From positions 391,428,853 to 391,492,852 of the forward strand of contig NC_092872.1 in the NCBI RefSeq assembly GCF_028372415.1: 64,000 bases of DNA, given 5' to 3'. Both the position numbers and the translations under genes were made by a program. Numbering within the stretch: the stretch's first letter is position 1; the number at the start of each line of letters is the position of its first letter. The DNA is from Notamacropus eugenii (lineage: Eukaryota; Chordata; Mammalia; Diprotodontia; Macropodidae). The notes under the pieces were generated by a model. That model saw nothing but the letters and a program-made list of their open reading frames with translations, was not told where the DNA came from and searched no databases. This document shows positions 33,828 to 45,479 of the stretch, piece by piece.

Positions 33828-36800
33828 TCTTTGCTTATATTATTTTATTTGTTTTCAATGTTCTACAATCAATTCCATATATCTTAGATTTTTCCACCTT
33901 CATCCTCCTCCTTCACCCCTCCTTCATTCCTCCCCCATGAGATAACACACATTCTTATATAGGTTCTACACATATATTCTTATTAAATACATTTTCACCC
34001 TAGTCATGTTGCACAGAAGAATTACAATGAATGGGAGAAACCAAAAAAATTCCTTAGACACTGTGGTTGTTGCTGTGTGCAAAGTTTACCTGGCTCTGCT
34101 CCTTTCACTCAGCATCAGTTCATATAAGTGTTTCCAGGCCTGTCTGAAGTCTTCCTGTTCATCATTCTTACATTCATATACAACAACTTGCTCAGCCATT
34201 CCCCCATTTATGGGCATCCACTTGATTTCTAGTTTTTGGCCACCAGAAAGAGAGTCGCTTTGAGTATTTTTGTACTTGTGGGATTCTTTCCTATTTCTAT
34301 GATCTCTTTGGGATACAGTCCCAGAAGCGATATTGCTGGGTCAAAGGGTATGCACATTTTTGTAGACCTTTTGGGCATAGTTTCAAATTGCTCCACACAA
34401 TGGTTGGATCAGCTCACAGTTCCACCAACAATGAATTAGTGTTCCAACTCTCCCACATCTTCTCCAACATTTATCATCATCCTGTCTTATTATGTTAGCC
34501 AATCTGATAGGTGGTACCTCAGAGTTGTTTTGGTTTGCATGTCTCTAATCAATAGTGATTTAGAGCATTTTTTTCATATGGCTAAATATACCTTTAATTT
34601 CTTCCTCTGATAATTGCCTGTTCATGTCCTTTAACCATTTATCAGTTGGGGAATGATTTGTATCCTTGTACATTTGACTCAGTTCTCCACATATTTTAGA
34701 AATGAGGCCTTTATCACAGACACTAGTTGCAAAAATTCTTTCCGTTTTCTGCTTCTCTCCTAATCTTGGTTACATTGGATTTGTTTGTGCAAAAAAATTT
34801 CAATTTAATTTAATCAAAATTATCCATTTTGCTCTTCATAATGTTTTCTATCTTTTGTTTGGTTCAAAATTTCTCCATTCTCCATAAATCTTACGAATAT
34901 ACTATTCCTTGTACCCATAATATGTTTATAGTATCAATCTTTACACCTAGACCATGTACCCATTTGGATTCTATTCTTCTGCATGGTGTCAGGCATTGGA
35001 TCTATGCCCAGTTTCCACCGCACTGTTATCCAGTTTTCCCAACAATTTTTGTCAAACAGTGAGTTCTTATTCCAGAAGTTGGGGACCTTGGATTTATCAC
35101 ACAGTATGTTGTTATATTCATTGACTACTGTATCTTGAGTACCTAATCTATGTCCACCCCTCTGTTTCTTAGCCAGTACCAAGTGGTTTTTATGATTGCT
35201 GCTTCATAATACAATTTGATATCTGGTAGGGCTAGACCACCTTCTCTAGTATTTCTTTTCATTAGTTTGCTTGATATTCTGAAATTTTGTTCTTCCAGAT
35301 GAATTTTATATCATTTTTTCTAAATCTAGAAAATATCTATCTCGTAGTTTGCTTAGTATGATACTGAATAAGTAAATTGATTTAGGTAGAATTGTCATTT
35401 TCATAATATTAGCTCGGCCTATCCATGAACAGCTGATGTTTTTCCACTTACTTAGATCTGACTTTATTTGTGCAAAAAGTGTTTTGTCATTGTGTTCTTA
35501 TAGTCCCTGGTTTTGTTTTGGCAGACAGACTCCCAGACATTTTATAGTGTCTACTGTAGATTTAAATGAGATTTCTCTTTCTATCTCTTGCTGTTGGGCT
35601 TTGTTAGTAATATGTAGAAATTCTGGTGATTTATGTGGGTTTATTTTGTAACGTGCAACTTTGCCAGAGTGGTTTATTATTTCAAGTAGATTTTTACTTG
35701 ATTCTCTGGGATTCTCTAAATATATCATCATATCATCTGCAAAGGGTGATGACTTAGATTCTTCTTTGCCTATTCTAATTGCTTCAATTTCTTTTTCTTC
35801 TTTGATTGCTACAGCTAGCATTTCTAATACTATATTGAAGAACACTGGTGATAATGAATATCCTTGTTTCACCTCTGATCTTACTGGATGCATCAAACTT
35901 ATTCCCATTGCATATAATGCTTCCTAATGGTGTTAGGTAGATACTGCTTATTATTTCAGAGAAAGTTTCATTTATTCCTATGCTATCAAGTATTTTCAAT
36001 AGATATAGGTGTTGTATTTTGTCAAGGGTTTTCTCTGCATTTATTGAGATAATCATGTGATTTCTGTTAGTTTTGCTGTTAATATGATTAATAATGCTAG
36101 TAGTTTTCCTAATATTGAACTAGCCTTATGTTCCTGGTATAAATCCTGACTGATCATAAAGTATTATTCTCATGATAAGTTGCTGTATTCCTTTTGGTCA
36201 TATCTTATTTAAAATCTTTGCATCTACATTCATTAGGGAAATTGGTCTATAATTTTCTTTCTCTGTTTCAACTCTTCCTTATTTAGGTATCAGAACAATA
36301 TTTGCATAATAAAAAGAATCTGAGAGGACTCCTTCTTCCATAATTATCCCAAATAGTCTATATAGTATTGAAATTAACTGTTCTTTAAATGTTTGATCAT
36401 ATTTACTTGTAAATCTATCTGGCCCTGGAGATATTTTCCTAAAGAGTTCATTGATGGATTGTTCAATTTCTTTTTCTGAGATAGGATTATGTAAGCATTC
36501 AACTTCTTCTTCTGTTTATCTGGGCAATTTATATTTTTTAAAATAATCATCCATCTAATTTAGATTGTCAAATTTATGGGCATACAGTTGGGCAAAGTCA
36601 TTTGTAATTATTGTTTTATTTTCCTCCTCATTGGAGGTAAGTTCACCTTTTTCATTTTTGATTTTGGTATTTTAGTTTTCTTCTGTCTTTTTAAAATCAA
36701 ATTGACCAAAGCTTTAGCAATTTTATTGTTTTTTTCATAAAACCAAATCTTAGTTTTATTATTATTGTTAGTTTAATATTTTTCTTAATTTCAATTTTAT

Positions 36801-36892
36801 TAATACATCCTTTGGTTTTCAGTATTTCTAATTTGGTATTTACTTGGGGATTTTCTGTTTGTTCTTCTTCTAGCTTTTTCAACTGCATGCCC
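33828..36892 (-). mobile_element. 5'-truncated L1 inserted into the RTE element
   Basis: A 3.07 kb reverse L1 with a perfect 13-bp TSD (AAGATAAGAGATT). The 3'UTR lies at the left (33828-34300) and the element ends inside ORF2 at 36892. Minus-strand frames show RT pieces: IISINAEKTLDKIQH (about 36010-36056), VKQGYSLSPVFFNIVLEML (about 35815-35875) and FADDMMIYLE (about 35710-35740), where FADD is the catalytic motif. A C-terminal LFDKNCWENW stretch lies near 35050. The pieces are in different frames, so ORF2 is dead. Confidence 0.93.
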
Positions 36893-36905
36893 AAGATAAG
36901 AGATT

Positions 36906-37104
36906 GTTTCAGGAAAACTGGAGATATCAGAGAATGTTTTATGCAAAAATAGGCATGGCAAAAACAAATGGTAGGAACTTAACAAAAGTAGAGGATATTT
37001 AGAGGACGTGACAAGAATCTACAAAACAACTCTAAAAGAAAGACCTTACCGTCACAGATAATCATAATGATGTGGTTATTTATCTAGAGTCACACATCTT
37101 GAAA
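36906..37104 (+). mobile_element. RTE LINE, segment 2
   Basis: It picks up where segment 1 stopped: 'caggaaaactggagatatca' (KTGDIREC), 'gcaaaaataggcatggc', 'ctaaaagaaagaccttaccg'. This is the start of the RT region. It is cut by the SINE at 37105. Confidence 0.85.
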
Positions 37105-37352
37105 CAGATAGTTGTCACAGTAGACAGAACACTGGCTTGAATCAGGAAGACTCATTTTCATAAGTTCAAATCATCCATCCTCAGACACTTACAAGCTGTC
37201 TGACCCTGGGCAAGTCACCTAATTCTCTTTGCTTCAGTTCTTCATCTGTGAAATGAGCTGGGGAAGGAAGTGGCAACCATAGTATCTTTTCCAAGAAAAC
37301 TTCCACCCAGTGTCACAAAGACTCAGACATGACTGAAATAACTGAACAACAA
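37105..37352 (+). mobile_element. CORE-SINE with RTE-like tail, inserted into RTE
   Basis: It starts cagatagttgtcacagtag and has the CORE motif GACCCTGGGCAAGTCACC. It ends 'gacatgactgaaataactg' then AACAAC. A near-matching TSD (CATCTTGAAA against TATCCTGGGAAA) flanks it. The tail class matches the RTE family it landed in. Confidence 0.88.
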
Positions 37353-37894
37353 ATATCCTGGGAAATGTAGTCTAGTGGGCCTTAGGAAGCCTTGTTAACA
37401 ATAAGGCTACTGGAGATGATGGAATTTCAGCTGATGTAGTTAAAATCTTAAAAGCTAATGCTTTTAAAGTATTGCATTGAATTTATTAGCAAATTAAGAA
37501 AATGCAACTGTGGTCCCTGGATTGAAGTTATCAGTTAGTTCCAATCTTAGAGAAAGGTGATTCCGAAGTATGTTAATATTATTAAACAATTGCCCTCATT
37601 TCACCTGCCAGCAAGTTAGGATTAAGATTTTTGTAAGCTAACCCTCAGCAGTATATGACCTGAGAACTGTCAGAAGATCAGGGTAGTTTTTGAAGAGGTA
37701 GAGGAATTAGAGACAAAATTATCAGCATTTGCTGGATTATGGAGAAAGCAAGGGAGTTCCCTACATACTTTTGCTTCTTTACTTACAATAAAGCCTTTGA
37801 CTGTACGGATCACAACAAATTATGACAAGTCCTCAAAGAGATGGGAATACCAGATCATCTTGCTTGTCTACTAAGGAAGTTGTATGCAGATCAA
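37353..37894 (+). mobile_element. RTE LINE, segment 3: RT core
   Basis: Recognisable RT pieces: 'gggccttaggaagccttgtt' (GALGSLVNN), 'gaggtagaggaattagagac' (GRGIRD), 'tacaataaagcctttgactg' (YNKAFDC, the first catalytic Asp region) and 'cctcaaagagatgggaatac' (LKEMGIP). Frames are broken. It is cut by the L1 at 37895. Confidence 0.88.
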
Positions 37895-40087
37895 GAAAGG
37901 CAGAGTAGCAGCCCAGGGCAGAAGACCAGCACAGCTGAGTGAGTGACAGCCACTCAGCACCAGGTATCAGCTGTAGCCACTCCAGAGATTTTCAGCCTGC
38001 AGATTAAACATCTGTAAGACACCTACTTGATCTTGGAGGGGCCAAAATGGTGCAATGATGGTAAATGCTCTCTCCCACTCCCCTTTTCCCCTTATTGACA
38101 TCGAAAGAATGATAAAATATTTCCCCAGAAAAATCCTGAATCAGTAGGAAGAGTTGCAGGGGCAAACAGTCTCATAGCACCTGAAGCTTGGAAAACAACT
38201 AAGGGGGATTCCTCTTACTGTGGTGAAGGCTAACCAGAAGGAAAGGAGCCTCAGAGGGGGTAGAAACTTGTACTAGGATGCAGGCATGCCTCATCACTAG
38301 GAGAGGAGCCCCAGGAGTGGTGGAAACTTCAGTAGGACCCAGGCGTGAGCTGAGCTTGCCTTTGATCTAGCTCAGTTGAGGAGCTCTCCCATGACCAGAC
38401 CACCCTTCCACTACACTTACCAAGCTAGGCCCAGGGCTAAGTTAGGAAATACAAAACAAAAGGAAAAACAAAGGCACCTACCCTTAGCTTTCCCACACTG
38501 GCAGCTCAACAACAAATTATTCATCTTCTAACTGAAAGAATCAGAGGTCACAACACACAAAGCCTTACCATCATGAGCAAGAAGAAGCAGAGCAAGCAGG
38601 AAAAGACCATAGAATCTTTTTATGGGGATAAGGACCAAAACATGATTATCAAAGAGGTCAATATTGAGACTGTACTCTCATCTGAAACTTCAGAAGGGAC
38701 TATGAACTGCTTGCATGCACAGAGACCACTTTTGGAACAGCTGAAGAAGGAAATAGAAGAAAAATGGCCAATGATTTTCAAAGTATGAAAAAAAGAATTC
38801 ACTGAAGAGAGCAGCTCTTTAAAAAACAAAATTGAACAAATGGAAAAGGAAGTACAAAAAGTTACTGGAGAAAATCCTTAAAAGGAATAATTGGACAGAT
38901 GGAAAAGGAGATGCAGAAGTTATCTGAAGAAAACAATTTGATAAAAATTAGAGTTGGACAAGTAGAAGCTAATGGCTCTATGAGACATCAAGAATCAGTC
39001 AAACAAAATCTACAGAATGAAAAGATAGAAGAAAATGTAAAATATCTTATTGGAAAAGCAACTGACTTGGAAAATAGATCCAGGAGAGAAAATTGAATAA
39101 TTATTGGCCTACCAGAAAGCCATGATGAAAAAAAGAGTCTGGACAATATCTTCCAAGAAATCATCAAGGAAAACTTCCCAGAAGTGCTAGATTCAGAGAG
39201 CAAAATAGTCTTTGAAAGAATCCACCTTTCACCTCCCAAAAGGGATCCCAAACTAAAAACACCAAGAAATATTGTTGTCAAGTTCCAGAACTATCAAGTG
39301 AAGGAACAAATACTACAGGCAGCCAGAAAGTAACCATTCAAATACTGAGGAGCCACAGTCAGTATCACACAGGACCTTGCAGCTTCTACATTAAAAGATT
39401 GAAGGAATTAGAATCTGATATTCTGTAAGGCAAAGGAGCTGGGACTACAACCAAGGATCAATTACCCAGCAAAGTTCAGCATAACATTTCAGGTGAGGAG
39501 ATGGACATTCAACAAAATAAGGGATTTCCAGACCTTCCTGACAAAAAGATCAGAACTCAATAGAAAATTCTATCTTTAAAGGCTGGTCTCAAGAGAGGCA
39601 TAAAAAGGTAAACAGGGGAAAAGAAAAACTAGTTACTCAATCTGAGCAAACTGTTTACATCCTTATAAGGGAAAATGATATTTGTTAATCTTGAGAATTG
39701 TACATCTGTTATGAAGTATAAAAGGGATATACATAGATGGAGGGAACAGGTATTAAGAAAATAATGTGATGATAAGAATGTGATTCAAGCATGCAAAGGG
39801 ATTGTAACAGCAGATATAAAAAGGGAGAAGCAGAAAATGATAAATTACATCACAGGAAGAAGCACAAAACTATATTACAGTAGAGGGAAAGGGGGGAGGG
39901 AGATGAGCACTGTTTGAGAGATACTCTCATCTGATTTGGTTCAAGGAGGGAAAAATAAACTTAATTACGTATATAAATCTAACTAGTTCTATTGGCAGTG
40001 GGAGGAGAAGGGGGAAGAAAGAGGAGGAGAAGCTAAGGGGGGGGGAGAAGTAGTAAGGGTAAAGGAGAGTAAAAGGGAAGGGGGATA
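37895..40087 (+). mobile_element. L1 derivative inserted into RTE: 5'UTR, ORF1, inter-ORF, no ORF2 or tail
   Basis: The L1-type start GGGGCCAAAATGGTGC is at about 38038. The 37895-38037 stretch before it is either extra 5'UTR or another small repeat. ORF1 begins at 38573 with MSKKKQSKQEKTIESFYGDK and the coiled coil and RRM (NEKIEENVKYLIGKATDLEN at about 39018-39076) follow. The C-terminal part (GLPESHDEKK region at 39100) is in another frame, and an in-frame stop follows a RRENx piece. A polypurine inter-ORF region runs 39600-40087. No ORF2 or L1 tail is present. RTE sequence resumes at about 40088. Confidence 0.8.
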
Positions 40088-41000
40088 AAAGAAACAGCAC
40101 TTAAAACTGAACTTGAAACAACTGATGAATAAAATATATGAAAAAGAGAAGGACAAGACTGTATATTGTCACCTTAATTAACTTATTTGCAGAGGAAATC
40201 GTGAAATGCCAGGCTTGATGAATCAAAAGCTGTTATTAAGGTTGCCAGGAGAAATAGAAGTAATCTCAGCTATGCAGGTGATGTATACTCTGATGACAGA
40301 AAATGAAGAATTAAGAAGCTTCTTTATGAGAGTAAAAGAGGTGTCTGGAAAAGCTGGCTTGAAACACTAAGATCTTGATAACTGGACTCATCACTTCCTG
40401 GCAAATAGAGGGAGAAGAAATGAAAGTGGTGTCAGATTTTATATTCCTGGCCTCAAAGATCACTTCAGATGGCAACTGCTGCCATGAAATGAAAAGACAA
40501 AATAAAAGCTAGGGAAAATCTGGTTAACATACTAGGAAGCAAAGACATCACCTTGCCAACAAAAATCCATATACTAAATATATGTTTTTTCCAGTAGTGT
40601 TGTGTGTCTGTGAGAGTTGGAGTACAAGAAAAACTGAGGAGCACAAAAATGATGCTTTCAAATTTCAAAATGAAAACTTTGGAGTGTCCTTTGGAAAGCA
40701 AGGATATTGTATCAGTTATTAATTCAGACTATTAACTAGAAAATCAGATACTGAACCTGAAGCTTAAGTATGTTGACCTCATAATTACAAGACAAGAGCC
40801 ACTGGAAAATACTGAGATACTGAGAAAGATTAAAGGAAAACGAAGAAGGGGATGGCAAAGGATAAGATGCAAAGACAATGTCATGGAAGCCATGAAAATG
40901 AACTTGGACAGAATCTTGGAAATAGTGGAGGACAGAAGGGCCAGGAGTGATATGGTCTATGGGGTAAAGAGGAGTTGGATACTACCTAGTAACTAAAAAA
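40088..41000 (+). mobile_element. RTE LINE, segment 4: end of RT and C-terminus
   Basis: It resumes at 'gaacttgaaacaactgatg' and passes the RT continuation 'gactgtatattgtcacctta' (GCILSP region), 'ctatgcaggtgatgtata' (an altered YADD box, here YAGDV) and 'ggaaatagtggaggacagaa'. It closes with 'gtctatggggtaaagaggag', the RTE C-terminal RGVRKTRS-like end. Total RTE is about 2.2 kb spread over 7.7 kb. It is dead. Confidence 0.85.
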
Positions 41001-41215
41001 TAACCAATTTCATCAAAATCATGTACCACAACTTGTTCAGTCATTCCTCCATTGATGATAATCCCCTTGATTTTTAATGCTTTGCCACCACAAAAAGAGT
41101 TTCTATGAATATTTCTGCAAATGTAGATCCTTTTCCTTTTCCTTTGGTCTCTTTGTGAAACAGAACTACTAGTGGTATTTCAACCTCCAAGGGTAGGTAC
41201 ATTTTTTTATGACTT
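41001..41215 (-). mobile_element. L1 ORF2-end scrap, reverse
   Basis: 'catgtaccacaacttgttca', 'cattcctccattgatgataa' and 'tttgccaccacaaaaagagt' are the reverse complement of the same L1 segment seen at 17145-17220 and 34180-34260. Confidence 0.75.
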
Positions 41216-42615
41216 AGATATTTACAAAGTTAATGTATAAGGATTTCATATGCTATGAAAAAACAAAACATATTTGGTTTTAGTCCAGTTAAAGAAACAA
41301 ATGTTGATAGGGTTATCTTGTAATTGTACTTTTCAAAAGTGTTTCTACCTAAAAATATTTAAATATTTCTGCTATAGGTGAGTATAGATTTCTCTGGTTC
41401 ACCAGACAAATCAATGCAAATGTCAAAATATTTTATTTATGGGAAATGGTGCTATAAGAATTATTTTGTAATGAAGACAAAATACATCCATTAATGGTTT
41501 AAAAATAATAAGTAGAAATGTTAAAAATAATGCTAGTTTTCCAGAAATTGTGAGCAAAATAATATACCACCCACCACAATAATAATGACAAAATAACCAT
41601 AAAATTGTGGTTTTATAAGTTATGGACATGATATTTATAAGCACTTTTATCAGTTTCTAGTTAATGTTTTGTACTATATATTTAAAATTCATTTCATGTT
41701 TTGTGATCTTATCATCAATATCATCAATGGATTTATTTAAATTAATAATAAAATAAATTGCATAAATTATTAAAAGTGAAGGTAGAAATGCTTTCTTGTT
41801 AAAAAATGTGGGGGACACGTAACTTTTGGGAACCCTTGGTCCATATCATATAGTTTTCCATTAATCATAGTTTTCCAAGAGTGAATGACTTATGGTTTTG
41901 CTCACTGCTATGCATTTAACTGTTGAGGCTTTTTAGTGTTTTGGGGTTTGTTCCAATTGATAGAGTGGCACTTGTCAACAGAGACATTCATGGAAACTGC
42001 ACCAAATATGTTTTGTTTGGGTTTTGCAAATTATATCTTTTGGGATTTTGGATTTAACCCCTGATATCCATTCTACTTTTGGAACTATAATGATATTACC
42101 CTATGATATGTGTTTAACACATATCTCCATACTTAACATCTTGTTAATAATAAAACTCTGTAGATGTTTGAAATCATTTATGTGGTCAATTTCATTCAGT
42201 TCTCTCAAGCACTGTCTTACAAAATGACCGAGTGATTTCTTTAGTATGTTCCTTTAGAAAATTATTTCCAACAAACTTTCTTGACTTTAATCATTTTTAA
42301 GGAATTTTTCAAAGAAAATTTCTAAACTTTGAACAGGTTCTGAACATAAATATATCTTAATCAATTGGAATTTGTCTATGAGATTTTTCCCAGACATTAC
42401 ATTTTAGGGAATATCTGCTGATAACACCTGGTTACCTCAATTAAAACTCCAGTTGCCAACAGAACATTTGTCTTTTTAGAAAGAATACGTAAAATCTTTA
42501 TGATGTCTTCCTTAAAACACATATACACACAAAATCACATATATACAGACAATCTCTTAAAGTTTACAGTTGGGTCATTCTCTACACATAGTGTATTGTT
42601 GATCTTTATTAAACG
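41216..42615. other. Unassigned AT-rich DNA
   Basis: 1.4 kb without recognised repeats or open frames of note. The short frames at 41423-41644 and 42024-42227 have no features. Confidence 0.45.
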
Positions 42616-43135
42616 TGAGTGGCCCAATAAAATTTAATTGAGTCCAATAAGCATTTATTAAGCACTTATTACATGCCAGGTGCTGTGCTGGGGCTGGAGA
42701 TACAGAAAAATGAAACAATTCCCTTCCTAAAACTATTTATTTTCTTCTGTAAGAATATATGTACGTAACAAGTAAAAGCAAAGTATGGACATAATATGGG
42801 TAGCTTGGTAGCACAATGGATAGAATGCTGACCCTGGAATCAGGAAGACGTGAGTTTTAATTGAGCCTCAGAGGCTTCCTAACTGTATGACCCTGAGCAA
42901 ATCACTTAACCCTGCTTACCTCACTTCCTCATCTGTAAAATGAGCTGGAGAAGGAAATGCAAACCAATCCAGTAGCTTTGCCAACAAAACACCAAATGGA
43001 CCATGGAAAGTTGGATATGACTGAAAAGACTCAACAACAAATAGACAAAATAAATATGTAATAAGTTTGGAGAAGGTACAATAAAACTGTGAAGATCCAG
43101 ACAGGTCTCAGGCATGAGATAGCAGCTAAGGTGAG
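42616..43135 (+). repeat. MIR3/L3-like relic split by a SINE
   Basis: 42640-42790: 'aataagcatttattaagcac', 'catgccaggtgctgtgctgg', 'ggctggagatacagaaaa'. The pattern continues after the SINE (43042-43135: 'agacaggtctcaggcatgag'). Very common mammalian repeat type; subfamily not assigned. Confidence 0.6.
42798..43041 (+). mobile_element. CORE-SINE with RTE-like tail
   Basis: It starts gggtagcttggtagcacaat. The B-box segment is altered to 'tgagttttaattgagcctca'. The core reads GACCCTGAGCAAATCACTTAA, with 'aaaatgagctggagaaggaa' and the end 'gactgaaaagactcaacaac'. Inserted into the older relic around it. Confidence 0.9.
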
Positions 43136-43408
43136 CCTCAATGGGAGTTAGTGTCTCCATGAGTCAGAGGAGGGAACGAATGTATAGTCTTACATGTTGT
43201 ACCTGCAAGGTGTCTCTTTCTGGATGACACTGGAAAATCAGACTGCATATCCCAAGCTAACTTATTTTCATTCCTCTCAAATCATTCTTTCTGACTCCCC
43301 TATGTCGCCATTCATCCTGCCATTTTATCTACTACCTTTGAATAATCTTTTATTCTTTCTTTCTCTTCATGTTTCTTCTAGGTATTAATCTCATTAAAAA
43401 AAAAAATT
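43136..43408. other. Unassigned DNA
   Basis: Spacer between the repeat and the RPL9 pseudogene. An A-run (43397-43407) precedes the pseudogene. Nothing else recognised. Confidence 0.45.
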
Positions 43409-44101
43409 TCAGTTCTCTCTTTGACCCATCCAGCAGCAGAATGACGACCATTCTCAGCAAGCAGACTGATGACATTCCAGAAAATGTTGACATCTCTCTT
43501 AATGGTCAGACAGTTATCGTGAAAGGTCCCAGAGGAATCCTTTGTAGGGATTTCAACCATGTCAATGTTGAGCTCAGCCTCCTTGGAAAGAAGAAAAAAG
43601 GCTCCAAGTGGACAGGTGGTGGGGAAATCAAAAAGAACTTGGAATCTTGTGCACAATCCGTAGCCATGTACAAAACATGATCAAAGGCATTACCCTGGGT
43701 TTTCATTACAAGATGAGGTCTGTGTATGGTCATTTTCCCATCAATATTATTATTCAAGAGATTGGATCACTTGTTGAAATCAGAAATTACTTGGGTGAAA
43801 AATATATCCAAAGAATGTGCATGAGACCAGGTGTTGATTGTGCTGTTTCTCAAGCCCAAAAAGATGAGTTAATTCTTGAAGGAAATGATATTGTACTTGT
43901 TTCAAACTCAGCTGCCCTGATCCAACAGACTACCACAGTCAAAAATAAGGATATCAGAAAATTTTTGGGTAGCATCTATGTTTCTGAGAAAGGCATGGTA
44001 CAACAAGCTGATAGATAAGTTGAAAAAGATACAAAAGGCTGTGTCCTGAGGAGTCAACACTTATTCAGATGTCAAAATAAAAATACCTTTTGTTAAAAAA
44101 A
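43409..44101 (+). pseudogene. RPL9: Processed pseudogene of ribosomal protein L9 (uL6)
   Basis: Intronless copy of the RPL9 mRNA, whose product is a 60S-subunit protein. The 5'UTR remnant (ctctttgacccatccagcag) precedes the ATG at 43441. The N-terminus reads [20 protein letters not shown], against the family's [20 protein letters not shown]. The frame shifts after LLGKKKK at about 43600: the next part is read correctly from about 43608 ([20 protein letters not shown]) through [20 protein letters not shown], [19 protein letters not shown] and [20 protein letters not shown] to the stop at 44016-44018. AATAAA at 44076 and an A-run at 44094-44101 mark the mRNA end. All introns are absent, the frame is shifted and several conserved residues are changed, so it is a retrocopy and not the working gene. 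A clear TSD was not found. Confidence 0.96.
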
Positions 44102-44690
44102 ATTCTCAAAGAAATCAACTAGAATTATATTCTCTTCTCTATTTCCTTTGCCAATAACATACCACAGGATTTCATTACTGCCCACTTGGACTATTATACT
44201 TTCAATTATTTTTTTTGAAAAGTACTTTTGTCTTCTGTTACCCTTTCTGTCCCTGACATATTCTTATGTAAAACTATGGAGAGTATGTTCAAGTATGATA
44301 TAATTCCTTTCAAGTATATTGAAAAGAATCACATCCCTTACAATGATGAGTTTTATACTTATTCTTTTCTCTCCAGTTTCAAAGGGAATCTACCTGTTAT
44401 TGTCTAGAATAGTCTTACAAATTAACAAAAATGAAGAAAGCTTCTAAAAATCCCTGGAAAATCCTTCTATGGGCTAGCTTTTCTTGAGAATCTAAAAATA
44501 AATATATAGGCTTAGGTAAAATAACTGTTAGTGGTGTAATTATCTTATAATAAATTAATAGTACCTACAGACAAGTAAAAGATGGAAATTTTCATTTTAT
44601 CTATGACATTTAATTTTTTAACTGAATGTATCAAAAGAATGAAAAAATGTTTGTACACATACTTGAATTAATCAAATATATTGTGTGAAA
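44102..44690. other. Unassigned AT-rich DNA
   Basis: No recognised gene or repeat downstream of the pseudogene. Confidence 0.5.
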
Positions 44691-45240
44691 GACTAGGTCA
44701 CACTAATGTCATTATATAAAAAGAAGTTATGTCAGAATAACAGAGAGATTCATTGGACCTGGTTTTGAGAAGTAGGAACAAGTGTGGAATTTCTAGTATA
44801 TTTTCGAATAGCAAAGGGAAGACTGAACTTGGAAGATATTGAAATATTAAGGAGGATTATTGACCCTACAATGAGATAGCCTGGGCAAAGACAAGGAGAT
44901 ATAAAATTTTGTGTTATTTGTGCAGAAGAATAAGAAGGACAATTTGCTGAGACCTTATTATATCTGAAGGGAATGAATCTAATAATCCAGAAAAGGCACA
45001 TAGTTTATGTATATAGGAAGAGCCCTGGTACTTGTATTTTTTTCTTAAATTCCCCAATTTTAAACATCACATGGGGATAGTTGATATTACATCCACTTTA
45101 ACTATCAGGAAACTAAAATTATCACATAAGTGACACCACAACAATAGCAGCCCCTGGTATTAAACCCAATGTTAATCTCCCATTCCTCAAGTTCAGAGAT
45201 CTACTTTATGTTCTTCTTCTTCCTTTTAAACCCTCTTGTT
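44691..45240 (+). repeat. Old relics: MIR3/L3-like part and MIR-like part
   Basis: 44760-44960 has 'gatagcctgggcaaagacaa', a segment typical of the distal part of the MIR3/L3-like repeat. 45060-45240 has 'actttaactatcaggaaact' and 'cacataagtgacaccacaac', MIR-like. Both are heavily decayed. Confidence 0.4.
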
Positions 45241-45479
45241 AAAAATCACAGGCTTGACTTTTGGAAGCCGAACCAAAATGGCAGAACAGAGAAAGCATTT
45301 GGCTAAACTTTCCCAACATTCCTCTCCAAAAAAAAAAAAAAAAAAAAAAAAACTTTAAAATAATGTCTCAAATCAAATTCAGGAGTGGAAGAGACAATAA
45401 AAGGTCAATGAGACATTTTTCCTTCCTAAAACAATTTAGGAGCTTGGGTAGAGATCTGTGAATTTAATGGCAAGTAAAA

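Noticed and set aside
43441-44018. A working RPL9 gene
   Set aside because: No introns, a frame shift, an A-run at the 3' end and changed conserved residues show a processed pseudogene.
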